Shown here in pieces: positions 1 to 10,444 of a stretch of 64,000 nucleotides of DNA. The stretch's first letter is position 1. Every line of letters begins with the position of its first letter. The translations under genes and the position numbers were made by a program. The notes under the pieces are model-generated. The model had not been told where the DNA came from and did no database searches. It saw only the letters and a list, made by a program, of their open reading frames with translations. Source of the stretch: Blasia pusilla (taxonomy: Eukaryota; Marchantiophyta; Marchantiopsida; Blasiales); the NCBI GenBank assembly GCA_050084515.1, contig CM114271.1, positions 41,974,001-42,038,000 on the forward strand, in the 5' to 3' direction.

Positions 1-513
1 GCACACTTTAGGTGTTACTTGTTTGGCACACAGTTTACCCTTGTTATTGATCACCAGCCGCTCAAGTGGTTGATGGAGTCTGACAAGCTTAAAGGGAAGC
101 TTGCACGTTGGGCTCTTATCTTACAAGAGTATGACTTCCAGGTGGTACATAGACCTGGAGTTGCCAACCTTGATGCTGATGGGTTGAGTAGGAACCCATG
201 TACTAGCCAAGAGGATGCAACTGGGGCTAGATGGCATGGCGAGGTTGATGAGGAGATGATGCCAGGTTGGCATGCATCCGCCTTTTTATGTTGGTTAGGG
301 GTGGACTCTAGTATGGAGGACCACATGACATCTTACTCTAGTCAGAGGGTAGATGGCCAGCCTTTAGATCCTAAGGTTGGAGATGGTGGTACGGATCAGC
401 ATGATATTCATGATGATGCGTTGGTGTTGGAGTTCCTACAGACCAGCAGGGTGCTAAGCATAGTGAGTGCCAAGGAGCGAGACCGTGTTCTTCAACGTGC
501 TAAGAGGTATTGA
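1..513 (+). pseudogene. gypsy pol: RNase H C-terminal part and tether (partial)
   Basis: Frame 1 is open from base 1 to a stop at 511-513. It carries the gypsy RNase H signature 'DHQPLKWLM' followed by 'GKLARWALILQEYDF' and 'VVHRPGVANLDADGLSR', which ends the RNase H domain of plant Ty3/gypsy pol. RNase H degrades the RNA strand of the RNA/DNA hybrid during reverse transcription. About 90 further residues of acidic, low-complexity linker follow before the stop. The gene continues upstream of the window, so the ATG at 19 is not a real start. The stop separates this part from the integrase that follows. Confidence 0.8.
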
Positions 514-1371
514 TTGGAGGGAACACATATTCTCCGTGTGTGGGAGGATGGTAGAGTACGAGTAGTGCCGCATTTGGTTCAGTGAGAGCGCATTGTGCGA
601 CATGCCCATGAGGAGTTGGGACATTTTGGGATAAATCGTATATATAGCTTATTCCTTGGTCAGTATTGGTGGCATGGCATGCATACTCAGGTGCACCACT
701 TGGTGTTACGTTGTATGGTTTGTGACCGGCTGAGGGCATCATTCAATGCCCCTACACCATAGCTACATCCCTTGCCTGTTATGGGGTTGGGTTACCGTTG
801 GAGTGTGGGCTTTGCCGGACCGTTACCGTCGACTGTACGACATTATCGATATGTGTTGGTGATGGTGGAGCACTTCTCCAAGTGGATTGAGTTGGTGGCA
901 TTACCTGACAAGGCAAGTGAGGGAACTTCATATGCGTTTCTTGATAGAGTGCTTAGTCATTTTGGTGCACCATTGAAGTCTTGACCGACCAGTCTGAGTT
1001 TGAGTGAGTTTTAGGTCTTGTGTGACAAGGCGTTGATTGATCATCGGACCACGTCTCAAGATCATCCAGAGGCGCATGGTTTGGCTGAGCGTGTGGTTCA
1101 GACGGTGAAGAGGGCATTGCGCAAGTATGGCCTACAGAAGGGGCATCTTGGAGACTGGGATATTCAGTTGCCATGGTTAGCCATGGGGTATAGGTTCACT
1201 TGCCAAACATCCTTGGCTTCCTTCTCACCTTATTTTCTGTTATACGGCCGAGATCCAGACTTGCCCGCAGCAATTCGTTGGGAGTCTAGTCAGGTGGTGA
1301 ACCTTGATGACCCAGAGATGTGGATGAGAGTGTGTTTCTGGCGAGCTCTTTCGGAGAGTTATGCCACATGA
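514..1371 (+). pseudogene. gypsy integrase, zinc-binding and catalytic core, interrupted
   Basis: Reading past stops shows an HHCC zinc-binding domain ('RHAHEELGHFGINRI', then 'LRCMVCDRL' near 710-730) and an rve-type core ('FAGPLPSTVRHYRYVLVMVEHFSKWIEL' in 816-893, split here only by my quoting). The first catalytic Asp, expected just before 'FAGPLP', reads Gly. The second lies near 'LTDQ' at about 980, where the frame is lost. The Glu region is intact as 'HPEAHGLAERVVQTVK' (about 1063-1110), and 'LLYGRDPDLP' follows. Integrase would insert the cDNA into chromosomes; this copy lacks a complete catalytic triad and cannot be active. Confidence 0.8.
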
Positions 1372-1835
1372 CCTTTGAGAATCTTGCCATTGCTCAACAC
1401 AAGGATACGCTGCGGTATGCAACCATTCGGGGTGGAGGTTATCGACCATCGATTTGTAGGTTCTATGTGGGGGACTATGTCTATTTGCAGCAGATTGCAT
1501 CGACAACGTTGGATGTGACGGCAGGCCGCACTATTTTACGAGTGCGCGAGGTGTTAGCTTCTGGAGTTCTCATGTTGGAGGGTCGTGATGGAGCTTTTTG
1601 GAAGGACCATGTGCGTAATTGTGCGCCATGTCATCTTCCAAATGTGGATGGTACTGTTGATCCAAGCTTAGCCATGATACGTGCTAGCTTGAGGTGCATG
1701 TTGTGTGGGTCTACTGGTAACGTAGCCCGTATGTTGGTGTGTGATCGGTGTTCTAGGGGTTGGCACATGATGTGTTTGACTCCACATATGGATGTTGTTC
1801 CTACTGGAAGGTGGATTTGTCCTCGATGTACTTAG
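1320..1835 (+). pseudogene. gypsy integrase C-terminus with a PHD finger
   Basis: This segment continues the integrase after a frameshift ('ENLAIAQHKDTLRYATIRGG', 'FYVGDYVYLQQ', the usual GPY/F-like C-terminal region). It ends with a clean PHD finger at about 1693-1833. The ligands read C-x2-C, C-x2-C ('VCDRC'), H-x2-C ('GWHMMC') and C-x2-C ('CPRC'), a full C4HC3 set, with the conserved Trp two residues before the last Cys pair ('GRWICPRC'). PHD fingers read histone H3 tails. In many plant gypsy elements a chromodomain sits at this position, so the finger is a plausible alternative chromatin-targeting module. The ORF stops at 1833-1835 and the finger itself is unbroken. Confidence 0.75.
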
Positions 1836-2013
1836 GAGAGGTAGATGACTTGATCTTTGCATGATATGGATTACAAATGTGCGACTAACGATGGGGCAAC
1901 CTAGCACCCGGCCTCCTGATTCGTGCACCCAAGAAGGTAGATAGCATGTAGTAGATGTATAGGGCTACTTGGGAGTTAGAGGGACCTAACCGCGAGTTAA
2001 GGGGGCGAGTTGA

Positions 2014-2115
2014 GGTACACTTGTGTTTGTGGATGCTCTCGTCTATGTTATGTATATATGTGAGTATGGTATGTCAGCGATGTATGTTGTATGACGATGT
2101 GGATTCACACGACAG
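2014..2115 (+). repeat. 102-bp direct repeat, copy 1 (gypsy 3' region)
   Basis: It begins GGTACACTTGTGTTTGTGG and ends near CACACGACAG. It matches 2489-2590 with three differences by eye (about 97%). It follows a G-rich run (about 2000-2008) that could be a polypurine tract, so it may be the start of the element's 3' LTR. I could not find a full LTR pair. Confidence 0.75.
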
Positions 2116-2295
2116 TTGTCATGACCATACGGATTATGTCGTAGAATATAGTGTGCTAGTAGAGGCCATACCTTATGTAAGGCCACAGTGTCTAAGTAGA
2201 GATGCGGTTTCATACATAGGGTTGGGGGTTACTTAGTTGAGGGTGACTTTTCCAGTAGGGCCCGCTCTTAGGTTGGAGGATATAGTGTGGAGTGC

Positions 2296-2322
2296 ACTCA
2301 AAGAACAGTTAGTTCTTTGAGT
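2296..2322. repeat. Perfect inverted repeat, 11-nt arms, 5-nt loop
   Basis: ACTCAAAGAAC at 2296-2306 is followed by AGTTA and then its exact reverse complement at 2312-2322. It lies between the two 102-bp direct repeats. No function is assigned. Confidence 0.7.
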
Positions 2323-2488
2323 TGAGCTGTTGCTTTGGGAGTTAGCCTTGGTAGTGAGTAGAGTTCTTGGCTATGGTGGTTCCCGCAAGCTTTGACCTGG
2401 ATTCTCCCATCGTAGAGTGGGTTTGGCTCGATTGTATGTGATTCTATACGTGTTTTATGATAGTAGGTCTTTCACGGATTTCAGTTGT

Positions 2489-2590
2489 GGTACACTTGTG
2501 TTTGTGGATGCTCTCGTCTATGTTATGTATGTATGTGAGTATGGTATGTCAGCGATGTATGTTGTATGACAATGTGGATTCGCACGACAG
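2489..2590 (+). repeat. 102-bp direct repeat, copy 2 (gypsy LTR/UTR-like)
   Basis: Second copy of the 2014-2115 sequence, 475 bp further on. The two copies diverge immediately outside the 102 bp. A weaker relative of its end (GATGTATGTTGT...ACGACA) recurs at about 31260-31292, ahead of another gag relic, which supports an LTR or untranslated-leader origin. Confidence 0.7.
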
Positions 2591-3464
2591 CCCCCCTATC
2601 CCCCCAACACGTGGTTGGGAGCGCCATGGTTGGCATCTTCTCGACGTGGTAGACGGGGTACGTAGTCGATAGTTGGACGTGGTACGGAGTGGATTTGGTA
2701 GGAGCGGATGTAGTAGGGGCCAAGGTGGATGTAGAAGGGCGACGTGGTAGAGGCATGGGTGATGTGATAAACGGGCATGGTTGAGTTCGGACGGGGTTGA
2801 CTTGAGGTTGCGGGGCGCATCTAGGTGTGGAAGGAGAGATTTTCATGACGTGATCTTTTTCAGGCGTGGTTGGGGTTTGCAAGGATTCTGATGGAGACAT
2901 ACATACCGATGCTCACGGGAGGTTCAACGTGGTGGTCGAGGAGAGTGTTGTGCTACGGAGGCTGTCATATCACATAGAGGGGTGGGTGTTGACGATGCCG
3001 TAGGTTGGAGGGCGTGATCAGGTTACCCATTCAAGTCCCTTTTCCCACACTTATCTTATGTGATTGAGAGTGCTGGGTGTCGGGTAGTTACTAGGGCTAG
3101 ATGGGTGTAGCAATGGTGATGAGTGTAGTCTCCATGCATGTGTAGCATGTCTTTGGATATACGGTGGTTGCCACGTATGGGTCACGTGTATGACCCGAGA
3201 GTGTCAATGGTTTAGATGAGTTAGTTGGGAGGCTCATGGTGAGTGCTTGAGCGGGTGAGAGAGGGTTGTCATCACGGCGTTCTTCTAGGGTTTGGAAGAA
3301 CAGGGTAGTGCGAGCAGTAGTAGTGGTGTGACACGAAGTGGAGTGAGATATCGAGGGGTTACGAGTGAGGAGCTACCTTGACATCCATCCGTGGCTAGAT
3401 CGACATCACTAGACACCGGTCTGGTGACAAAATCGCAAACAGAGGCAGTGTCACTTGGCAGGAG
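2591..3464. other. No gene recognised; probable gypsy LTR/leader sequence
   Basis: G/T-rich sequence between the LTR-like repeat and the gag fragment. Open frames here on the minus strand are low-complexity (Thr, Pro, His, Ser) and look like shadows. By position it is probably the untranslated leader or LTR of the gypsy element whose gag follows. I found no primer binding site. Confidence 0.4.
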
Positions 3465-3932
3465 ATGGACGACATGGGCCATCAGAGCATGCATCGTTTC
3501 TCGGGTGCAGTGGGCATCATCGACTTAGATGATTTTATCCAAGAGTTCGACACGTGGTGCAACTTCCAAGAGATACGGACCCTGACCCGGTTCAACCCTT
3601 TAATGGCATGGAAGGGGTTGTTCCAACACTTGGAGGGTCCTCCAATGGATGACTATATGGAGTTTCAATTGATGTATTTAGTAGAGGTCGATGCCTAGAG
3701 GATGTATTGGGCTCCAGGGTATGTATCCACTAGTGGTCGTGAGGCATATGATGGGATTGTAAGAGGAGAGAGACCGTGCCCATCAGCTTGGAGACTAGAT
3801 GGAGAGGAGGGTGGTGAGACAGGTGATGTGGCAGAGACCTTTGGTGGTAGAGGGCCATCCAGCTTCAGTCCCAAGTGGAGTTCTTTCGATAGTTGGGGAA
3901 GGGCTACTAGGACGTTTGCACGGACAAGCTGA
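3465..3932 (+). pseudogene. Ty3/gypsy gag fragment
   Basis: The frame from 3465 encodes 'FSGAVGIIDLDDFIQEFDTW' and then 'LTRFNPLMAWKGLFQHLEGP' and 'DDYMEFQ', which resembles the helical capsid segment of plant gypsy gag (a sandwich of 'DFI.EF..W' and 'FNP..AWKGLFQHLEGPP.DDY'). A stop at 3696-3698 interrupts it. The next frame (3702-3932) is Gly/Glu-rich and could be the adjoining linker. No zinc knuckle or protease is visible. Gag would form the virus-like particle. The order pol, LTR-like repeat, gag along the DNA suggests either two adjacent elements or a tandem arrangement sharing one LTR. Confidence 0.55.
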
Positions 3933-4554
3933 AGAGTCTACAGGATTTTCAGCGATGATCGGGTGAGAGTTTGAGAGAGGCATTCACGCGCATGAGGAGA
4001 CTCATCATTACTACTTTTAGGGTTTGGAATTTTAAGTTTTTTTTGGGACATCATTTGGCTTCGAAAAAAATTCCGCATCATGAGGATCTAGAGATTCATG
4101 CCCTCACAAAGTTTCAGGTTTTGTGGAGGTATTTTGATGAGGTTGTGTCTACATGACCTCACCGGATACGTGACCTTAAACCTTCCCAAAGCATCTCTAG
4201 AAATATAGCTTTATGTGCTTGAATATATTTCACAAGATATGCACTTTAACATATTCAACCAATAAAGAATTTATGTTATTTAACTTTTTAAGGAAGGTAT
4301 TTTTTCCTTTGGGAATATTTATTTATTTATTAAATATATATCTAAAATATAATTTTTTTCTGCAATTTTTACGCCTTGCTTTTTTCTACTTGGATTTTGG
4401 ATTGTGTCATCCCTTGCTTACGTACCAACGCGGAATGGGCAAAAAAAAAACCCTATCTTAGCGGTCAGTACTTCCAAAATTTAGCCATTTTTTAATTAAA
4501 GTGCCCCTATCTTTGCTCGCATAGGGGCAAGTAATCCAATGAAGAGTAAAGTCC
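3933..4554. other. AT-rich, no gene recognised
   Basis: Contains T- and A-runs and short hydrophobic open frames (for example 4213-4461) of low complexity. Nothing in it resembles a known domain. It separates gypsy gag debris from the hAT relic and may contain the 5' end of the hAT element, but I could not define terminal inverted repeats. Confidence 0.4.
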
Positions 4555-5532
4555 CTGAGTTTTGGATCAGACAAGGCGAGCACCATGATTGGTAGTAGAA
4601 ATGGGATAAGTTCCTGCTTGAAGAGGAATGTGAACCTTACATGACAAGTGTTCATTGTGTGGCACACCAGAAAAACTTAGCTACTCTTGATGCAACAACA
4701 AGTCCACGGTGCAAGAATCTTAGTGAAAAGGTAGATAACATTTTGATTATGTTTCTTTTTATTTCAAGAGAAGTTCAAAGCGTAAGTCTAGCCTTTCTTC
4801 TTTACAAGAAAAGATCAATGATTCTAGGAAGTCATGAAACGATATAGAAGGTGAGATGGCTTACGTCATGGCAAGTGATGAACTCTTTGTGTGACAATTT
4901 AAAATCTGTCATGGTTTACTTTTCTAATGTGAATCCCAAGGAAGATGATGGAGTAGCTTCTCTTCTTCTTAAGAGGCTGAAGTCCTTCAAAATGACTTAT
5001 GTCATTTTTTTTCTCGTCAACATACTTCATTCTATAGCAATGTTGAGCAAGTTACTTGAGACGAAGTTTGTGGATATATCTTCTATAGCTTCTATTGGTT
5101 AGACTGAGGTGGCGCATGTTAGAATGAACTCTATATATTAAAGTGTAGATATGAATGTCTGTCTCATATCTCAATCTATAGGTTTTCATCATCTTCCCCA
5201 TTATGGTCCTAGTGATGGATACATGTGGCGTTTGCAATAAGAGATTTGGAGCTCCTTCTTTCATTCAATCCAAACGGATAGGGATATCATAAGAGAAGAT
5301 TTAGAAGAAGCTCCTTTTTTCTTCAGAGGGATTTTGTTGAGGCTATATGTGTAACTTTGCCATAAAGGTTTGAAGATAATGACATCATTGGGGTTTTAAG
5401 ATCCTCAATCCAATCCATATGCCTTCTAGCATATCTGCTCTACGAGATTGGGATGTGAGGGAGTTGGAAATATTGAGTAGTTTCTATGGACAAGAAAAAA
5501 CCTTGCATGGGATAGTTAAAAGGCCTCTTTTA
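4555..5532 (+). pseudogene. hAT-superfamily transposase relic, N-terminal/central part (DUF4371/ZNF862-like)
   Basis: Reading through frameshifts gives 'ASTMIGSRNGISSCLKRN', 'SVHCVAHQKNLATLDA', 'KVRWLTSWQVMNSLCDNLK', 'SVMVYFSNV' and 'CVTLP.RFEDNDIIG'. These are blocks of the RNase H-fold core of ZNF862-like hAT transposases: the DGAS.M.G..NG block, the HC.AH..NLA block and the (K)RWLSRW block. Two or more frameshifts and a stop at about 4846 show it is dead. The reading 'GIVKRPLL' runs exactly into the copia target duplication at 5528-5532 and resumes at 10764 as 'DSATLRKEFAAFKIQ', so the copia element landed inside this gene. Confidence 0.75.
5528..5532. repeat. Copia target-site duplication, left copy (TTTTA)
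   Basis: TTTTA directly precedes the LTR start TATTGAAG and is repeated directly after the other LTR at 10759-10763. Removing the element plus one TTTTA restores the hAT reading frame. Confidence 0.85.
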
Positions 5533-5844
5533 TATTGAAGATTGAGTTACAGTCAAGCTTATGAGACACCTGAGCTGCTATATTTGGTATTCACACAAAG
5601 TAGGGTATCTTAATTTTGGTTAGTCAGTTAAGCGTGATTATCTTAACTAGGTTAGTTAATCACAGTTAGTCTAACTTGAGACTATGGTTAAGATTAGGGT
5701 TAGGGTTGCTTGTACATACCCTATATAATTGAGAAGGGGACTAGCCTCCACTCATTCTCTCATTGCAAAATTTCGTTTTCCATGGTGGTGTGTGAGTGTG
5801 AGAGCCGTTTTCCACCAATTATGCTTGTTTAGCAGTTTTCTACA
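5533..5844 (+). repeat. Copia 5' LTR (312 bp)
   Basis: Runs from TATTGAAGATTGAG to TTTTCTACA and matches 10445-10758. It contains a TATA-like TATATAA at 5722-5728, the likely promoter for the genomic RNA, and a TTAGGGTTAGGG run at about 5696-5707. Confidence 0.9.
5722..5728 (+). promoter_or_regulatory. TATA-like box of the copia 5' LTR
   Basis: TATATAA within the LTR, conserved in the other three complete LTRs of this family in the window (10635-10641 here, and the reverse-strand pair). It is the expected U3 promoter element. Confidence 0.5.
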
Positions 5845-5856
5845 TGGTATCAAAGC
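5845..5856 (+). other. Copia primer binding site (tRNA-iMet type)
   Basis: TGGTATCAAAGC directly abuts the 5' LTR. The plant initiator tRNA-Met site is TGGTATCAGAGC, so this copy carries one change. The reverse-strand copy has the exact consensus at 54606-54617. Confidence 0.85.
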
Positions 5857-6356
5857 TACACATCACTTGAAATTCTTGGTGTTTGAGGAGAGAAGAGAGG
5901 CAAGAGATGGCACAATTTCAGTTTGAGAGAAGGAAATTTTGTTTAGAGATCAGTGGGTGCATACTTCAGGTGGAGCTTTAATGCTAATAAAACTTTGGAG
6001 TCATTTTTTAGGGCTTTCCCAGTCGATTTAGCCATCTGGGTCTGCATCGGTTAGAACAACACTGAAATCTTGTTTTAATAGTCTTTTAGAACCCGTTGAG
6101 AGCTTTCCAACCCATCCAAAATTGCTTGATTCTGACATTCTCAGCTCTTGCAGTAGCAATTTCAGTGTAGGAAAGCACAATTAGTGAAGAAAAGTTGTGT
6201 AGTTTGATCTCTACCAGCCAATTTTGACTAGTTCTTTCATACAGTTGATCAATTTTGGAAAATTTTAGGTCGATATTTGTGTAAGAGTGGTCTATGCTTC
6301 AATTGGAGTAGTGAAAAAACCTGAAATTACGTTTTTATGAGTGAAATCGTTGGTCA

Positions 6357-7266
6357 TGGAGTATTCCTTATCAACATTCACAAGTGAGAAGCTAGATAAG
6401 CAGAATAACAATGTCTGGAAATTTTGCATGAAAATTTCTCATGGATCAAGAACTATGGGAGCATATCACATATGATGAGGCCAAGCTAGAAGGTGACTCA
6501 ACACACTTGAATGTTCGCGCTTGGAACAAACGCGCAAGGCAAGTAATCCGCTATATTTCAATAACTATCAATTCGCCAATGATAGGTCATATTCAAGATG
6601 TTGATATTTCGAAGGAGGCCTAGGATGCATTGGAAAAGATGTTCAAGACATCTACAAAGGCCAAAAAGCTTCAATTGAAACAGCAATTGAATAAAATGAG
6701 GAAAGGATCGCAGAGCATCAATGATTATATTTTGAGTATCAGACATATTTTCGATCAATTAAATAGCATTGGAGTGACAGTAGAAGATGATGATCTGATT
6801 TTGTTCACTCTTCAAGTCCTTCCAAAGGATTACAAATCCTTTGAGATCTCTGTCTCTGTGAGAGAGAAGTATACAACCTTTCAAGAGTTAGTCCTACTGT
6901 TAATCAGTAAAGATATGCGCCTAGTAGGCAGCGCTAGCTCGTCTAGTCTACAAGAGAGTGCGTTATTTGCAAGTTATGGATCAAATAGAGGTAGAGGTCA
7001 TGGTAGAAGCTTTTGTGGTCATGTTGGACATCAAATATATGGAGGAAGAGACACTCAATATAATGTCACTCAATCAACTACGAATCAATATTAGACACAA
7101 TCACAAGATAAAAATGGTGGAAACCGTTGGGGTCGAGGTCATCAGCAGGAAGATCCATGGATCTTGCAATTATTGTGGGATAAAGGGTCACTATGCAAAG
7201 TTTTGCTTCAAGAAGAAGGAAAATATGAGAACAAGATCCTTACAACAACAAAACTATGTGAAATAA
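6357..7266 (+). pseudogene. copia gag with zinc knuckle, frameshifted
   Basis: Gag would package the genomic RNA. It starts at the ATG at 6357 ('MEYSLSTFTSEKLDKQ'), shifts frame near 6430 ('MDQELWEHITYDEAK'), meets a stop at 6621-6623 ('DISKEA' then stop), and continues at 6630 with 'LKQQLNKMRKGSQSINDYIL' and 'DDLILFTLQVLPKDYKSFE', typical of the copia UBN2/gag family. A CCHC zinc knuckle, 'CNYCGIKGHYAKFC', lies in another frame at about 7168-7209. At least three disruptions make it nonfunctional. Confidence 0.85.
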
Positions 7267-7339
7267 CAACATGAAGGATAATACCAAGAACAACAAGATT
7301 CACAAACTGAGCATCTCTTGGTCATAACCCATCTTATGG

Positions 7340-8560
7340 TCAAGAAAGACTCGATAGCAGATTAGTACATTGACTCTGATGCATCAAATCACATGACCTC
7401 ACAAGCTAAATTGTTCAGTATTATGGAGCCGGTGAAAGATCTTGCAATTGTGCTCACAAGAGATGACACTCGGCATCATATCATGCAAAGTTCCAATAGC
7501 ATCAAATAGTCTTTGTGCTCTTGGAAATGTTATCTATGTTCCTACCAGTGCAAGAAACTTGATCTCTGTAGGACAGATAGTAGAACCAGATTATCAAGTG
7601 AAGTTGAAGACATACGGTTGTTCCATTGAAACAATGGATGACCAGACTATGACAGGCAAAGGAACTAGATCTGGCAGAATATTCAAATTAGATGTTTTTA
7701 TGCCAGAGATTCAAAATGTCACAAATCTAAATGTGTGGCATAAGAGAATTGGACATATGAATTTTCAAAGATTACAAAGTCTTTCATCATCTAATATAGT
7801 AATAAGACTTCCTAAATTAGCGAGTCCTACTATGTTAGAGGTATTTCCTGCTTGTCAATTTGGAAAAAAAGCTAGATTTCCTTTTCCAAAGTAAGGTAGA
7901 AGAGCATCCAAGATATTGGAGTTAATCCACAGTGATGTGTGGACAACATCACAACATAGCCTTAGTGATTGCCAGTGCTTTGTTTCATTTATTTATGACT
8001 TCTCTAGGTATATATGGATATATTTTCTAAAAGCCAAGTCAGAGGTATTCTCAATGTTCCAAACATTCTGAAATTGCGTCATGATGGAGGAGGAGAATAT
8101 CTTTCAACAGAGTTTGATGACAACTTACCTCAAAATGGCATCCAACGCAAATGAGTTATCACTACACTCCACAAAAAATGGAGTCGCTAAGAGGAAGAAT
8201 CATCATATTATTGAGGCGGCACGAGCTATGCTGAATGAGAAGAATATGCCTAAGGTATATTGGGCAGAGGCTGTAGCTTGTGCAGTCTTCTTCATCAACC
8301 GAACTCCAATAGCATGAATTCATGATAAGACTCCATTCAAAGTCTTCATAGGAAGTAAACCTGATTTTTCCTTCGTGAAAGTATTTGGTTGTATTTGTTA
8401 TGCTTAAGTTCCTTCTGAAAGACGTCAAAAATTAGACCCCACATATGAAAGATGTATATTCATTGGCTACACTGATGGAAATAAAGGATATAAGTGCTAC
8501 ATTCCATCCTCTAGGCACCTTATTATTAGTCGCGATGTTATCTTTGATAAGCTAAAGTCA
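7340..8560 (+). pseudogene. copia protease and integrase, interrupted
   Basis: The protease region reads 'YIDSDASNHMTSQAKLF' near 7370-7410, with the active-site DSGAS changed to DSDAS. The GAG-pre-integrase domain follows with 'NVWHKRIGHMNFQRL' and 'FPACQFGKKARF' (HHCC ligands, the first Cys replaced by 'FPAC' spacing). The core shows 'IHSDVWTTSQHS', then 'FIYDFSRYIWIYF' (second Asp block, FIDD to FIYD), then 'HSTKNGVAKRKNHHI' where the catalytic Glu of 'VAERKNRH' is Lys. Stops occur at 7892-7894 and about 8070. Integrase is therefore catalytically dead. The C-terminal 'RCIFIGYTDGNKGYKCY'-type block is at about 8450-8500. Confidence 0.8.
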
Positions 8561-8638
8561 TGGTATGCTCCATCTGAGCCTATTCCACCTCTAAACTCTT
8601 CTGTTGAGGGGGAGAATACGACTGTAAATCAACAGACA

Positions 8639-9603
8639 TTGCCTTCAAATTCCCCAAGTACTATTGTAGGATTAGGAGAGGTTCTAGATTCGTCAGTTAA
8701 ATCTGTGAGTCCATGGACGGGAAGAGTACGTATTCAATGTGTTGACACTAGTCAGAGCTTGAGTCAAGTGTTAGAAGCATCTACCTCTGAACAACAACTT
8801 CGTAAATCAAATAAAGTCACACATCCCGTTCATAGATTTATAAATGAAGGTTTCCTTGCCACACATCATGCATATATGATGACTACCCTTCAAAAATAAG
8901 AGCGAGTTATTTTGAAGAAGTTACAAGTAAAGTCGAATGGATTGAAGTTATGGAGGAAGAGCTTGTTGCATTAAGACATCAACAAATTTGGAAGTTGGTT
9001 GATATACCTTCTGGTAAGGAAGGTATTGGTTGCAAATGGATTTACAAAATCAAGCGCAATCAAGATAATACAGTAGTTAACAGATACAAAGCGATATTGG
9101 TGGCTAAGGGCTATGCACAACAATATGGCATCGATTATGAGGAAATATTTAGCCATGTTGCGAAGATGGCGACTACGAGAATAGTGGTTGTAGTTGCAAT
9201 AAGTAAGAAGTGGAGATTACATCACATGGACGTCAAGAATGCCTTCTTGAATGGAGATCTATATGAGGATATATATATATATGACTCAACCACTTGGATA
9301 TGAGTGTCTTGAGTTTCGCGTATGCAGGTTGAAGAAAGCTCTATACGGGCTCAAAAAAGCTCCAAGAGCTTGGTATGGCAAGATTACTTACGTCCTACAA
9401 GAATTGGGTTTTAGGAGATGTGATTCGGACTCCTCGTTATATATCTTGAGAGGACAAGATCATATGGTTATCATCGTGTTGTATGTTGATGACCTCTTGA
9501 TTACTGGGAGTACTGAGGATATGGTACAACAAGTCAAGCTAAAATTACAAGCAGAATTTGATATGAAGGACTTGGGAGAACTCAAGTACTTCCTTGGATA
9601 TTG
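8639..9603 (+). pseudogene. copia reverse transcriptase, interrupted
   Basis: RT copies genomic RNA into cDNA. 'EEELVALRHQQIWKLVDIPS', 'GCKWIYKIKRNQDN', 'RYKAILVAKGYAQQYGIDYE' and 'HHMDVKNAFLNGDLYEDIYI' give fingers and palm. The frame shifts at about 9270-9300 across a TATATATATA run. It continues with 'LKKALYGLKKAPRAWY' and the catalytic 'VLYVDDLLITGS' (YVDD at about 9478-9498), then 'DLGELKYFLG'. A stop at 9601-9603 ends it. The frameshift sits in a simple repeat, suggesting slippage. Confidence 0.87.
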
Positions 9604-9659
9604 AGTTTATCAAGGTTGGAGAGAGCATGTGGTTACTACAATGACAATATGCTCTTCAC

Positions 9660-10310
9660 ATGCGTTCAAAATATGGTATGACGGCTTGTAAGCCAATCTC
9701 TATACCGTTGGACCAGAGTGTGAAGCTAAGAGTGGATGAAGGAGAGTTTCTTGTAGATTCTAATATGTACATGCGCATGGTTGGAAGTTTGATCTATGTG
9801 ACTATTACCAGGATAGATTTGAGCTATGCTGTTGGCTTAGTGATCCAATTTATGCAAACACCTTGAAAACCTCACCTTGATGTTGTGAGGAGGATTATGC
9901 GGTATGTGAAATTCTCTGTTCAATTTGCGCTTCAATTTGAACCTTCTCCAAGTTTACAATTACAGGGATTCACAGACGTTGATTAAGCAAGAAGCGTGTT
10001 TGATCGACATTCCATATCTGGTATTTCATTTGCTTTAGGGAGCGCTGTTATAAGTTGGGCTTCAAAGGAGCAACGTACATTTGCTTTATCTTCAACAAAG
10101 GCTTCTTATAGAGGAGCAACTAATGCAGCATGTGAGACGGTGTGGCTTCATCAATTACTTGTTAAGATTCGTATTAGTAACTTAGGACGTAGTGTAATAT
10201 ATGCAGACAATATTAGTAGCATCGAACTTACTAATAACTCAGTGTTTCATGCTCGTACAAAGCATGTTGAGATGCACTATCATTTTATCAGAGAGAAAGT
10301 GCTTGCATGA
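9660..10310 (+). pseudogene. copia RT thumb and RNase H, interrupted
   Basis: 'MRSKYGMTACKPISIPLDQS' and 'MVGSLIYVTITRIDLSYAVG' are the conserved block between RT and RNase H. RNase H follows with 'SGISFALGSAVISWASKEQR', 'ALSSTKASYRGATNAACETVW', 'IYADNISSIELTNN' and 'RTKHVEMHYHFIRE'. A TGA at about 9862-9866 and a stop near 9983 interrupt the frame. 'SSTEAEY' is changed to 'SSTKASY', removing the catalytic Glu. The remaining tail ('DIFIKALSRDKFEMFRNDLG') runs to about 10440, next to the polypurine tract. Confidence 0.85.
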
Positions 10311-10435
10311 GAAATTGATCTTATGTATATAGGTATAGATCAGCAAATTGCTGACATCTTTATAAAGGCATTGTCTAGAGATAAGTTTGAGATGTTTAGA
10401 AACGATTTAGGCACTAGCGATATCGATATGAGCTT

Positions 10436-10444
10436 GAGGGGGAG
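10436..10444 (+). other. Copia polypurine tract
   Basis: GAGGGGGAG immediately before the 3' LTR; it would prime plus-strand cDNA synthesis. The same tract is seen on the reverse strand at 50981-50989. Confidence 0.8.

Larger units (their letters stand above)
1..1838 (+). mobile_element. Ty3/gypsy retrotransposon, 3' part of pol (RNase H, integrase, PHD finger), decayed
   Basis: The window opens inside a gypsy-type polyprotein: RNase H C-terminus, then integrase zinc finger and catalytic core, then a C-terminal PHD finger. This RT/RH-before-INT order is the Ty3/gypsy arrangement. The frame is broken several times (stop near 511, stop near 762, stop near 982, frameshift between about 1320 and 1371), so this is an inactive copy. 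The upstream gag, protease and RT lie outside the window. No LTR boundary could be fixed on the right; a polypurine-like run occurs at about 2000-2008. Confidence 0.85.

Noticed and set aside
5696-5707. TTAGGGTTAGGG in a copia LTR, telomere-like
   Set aside because: Only two units, also present in the sister LTRs, and plant telomeres use TTTAGGG; it is simply LTR sequence.
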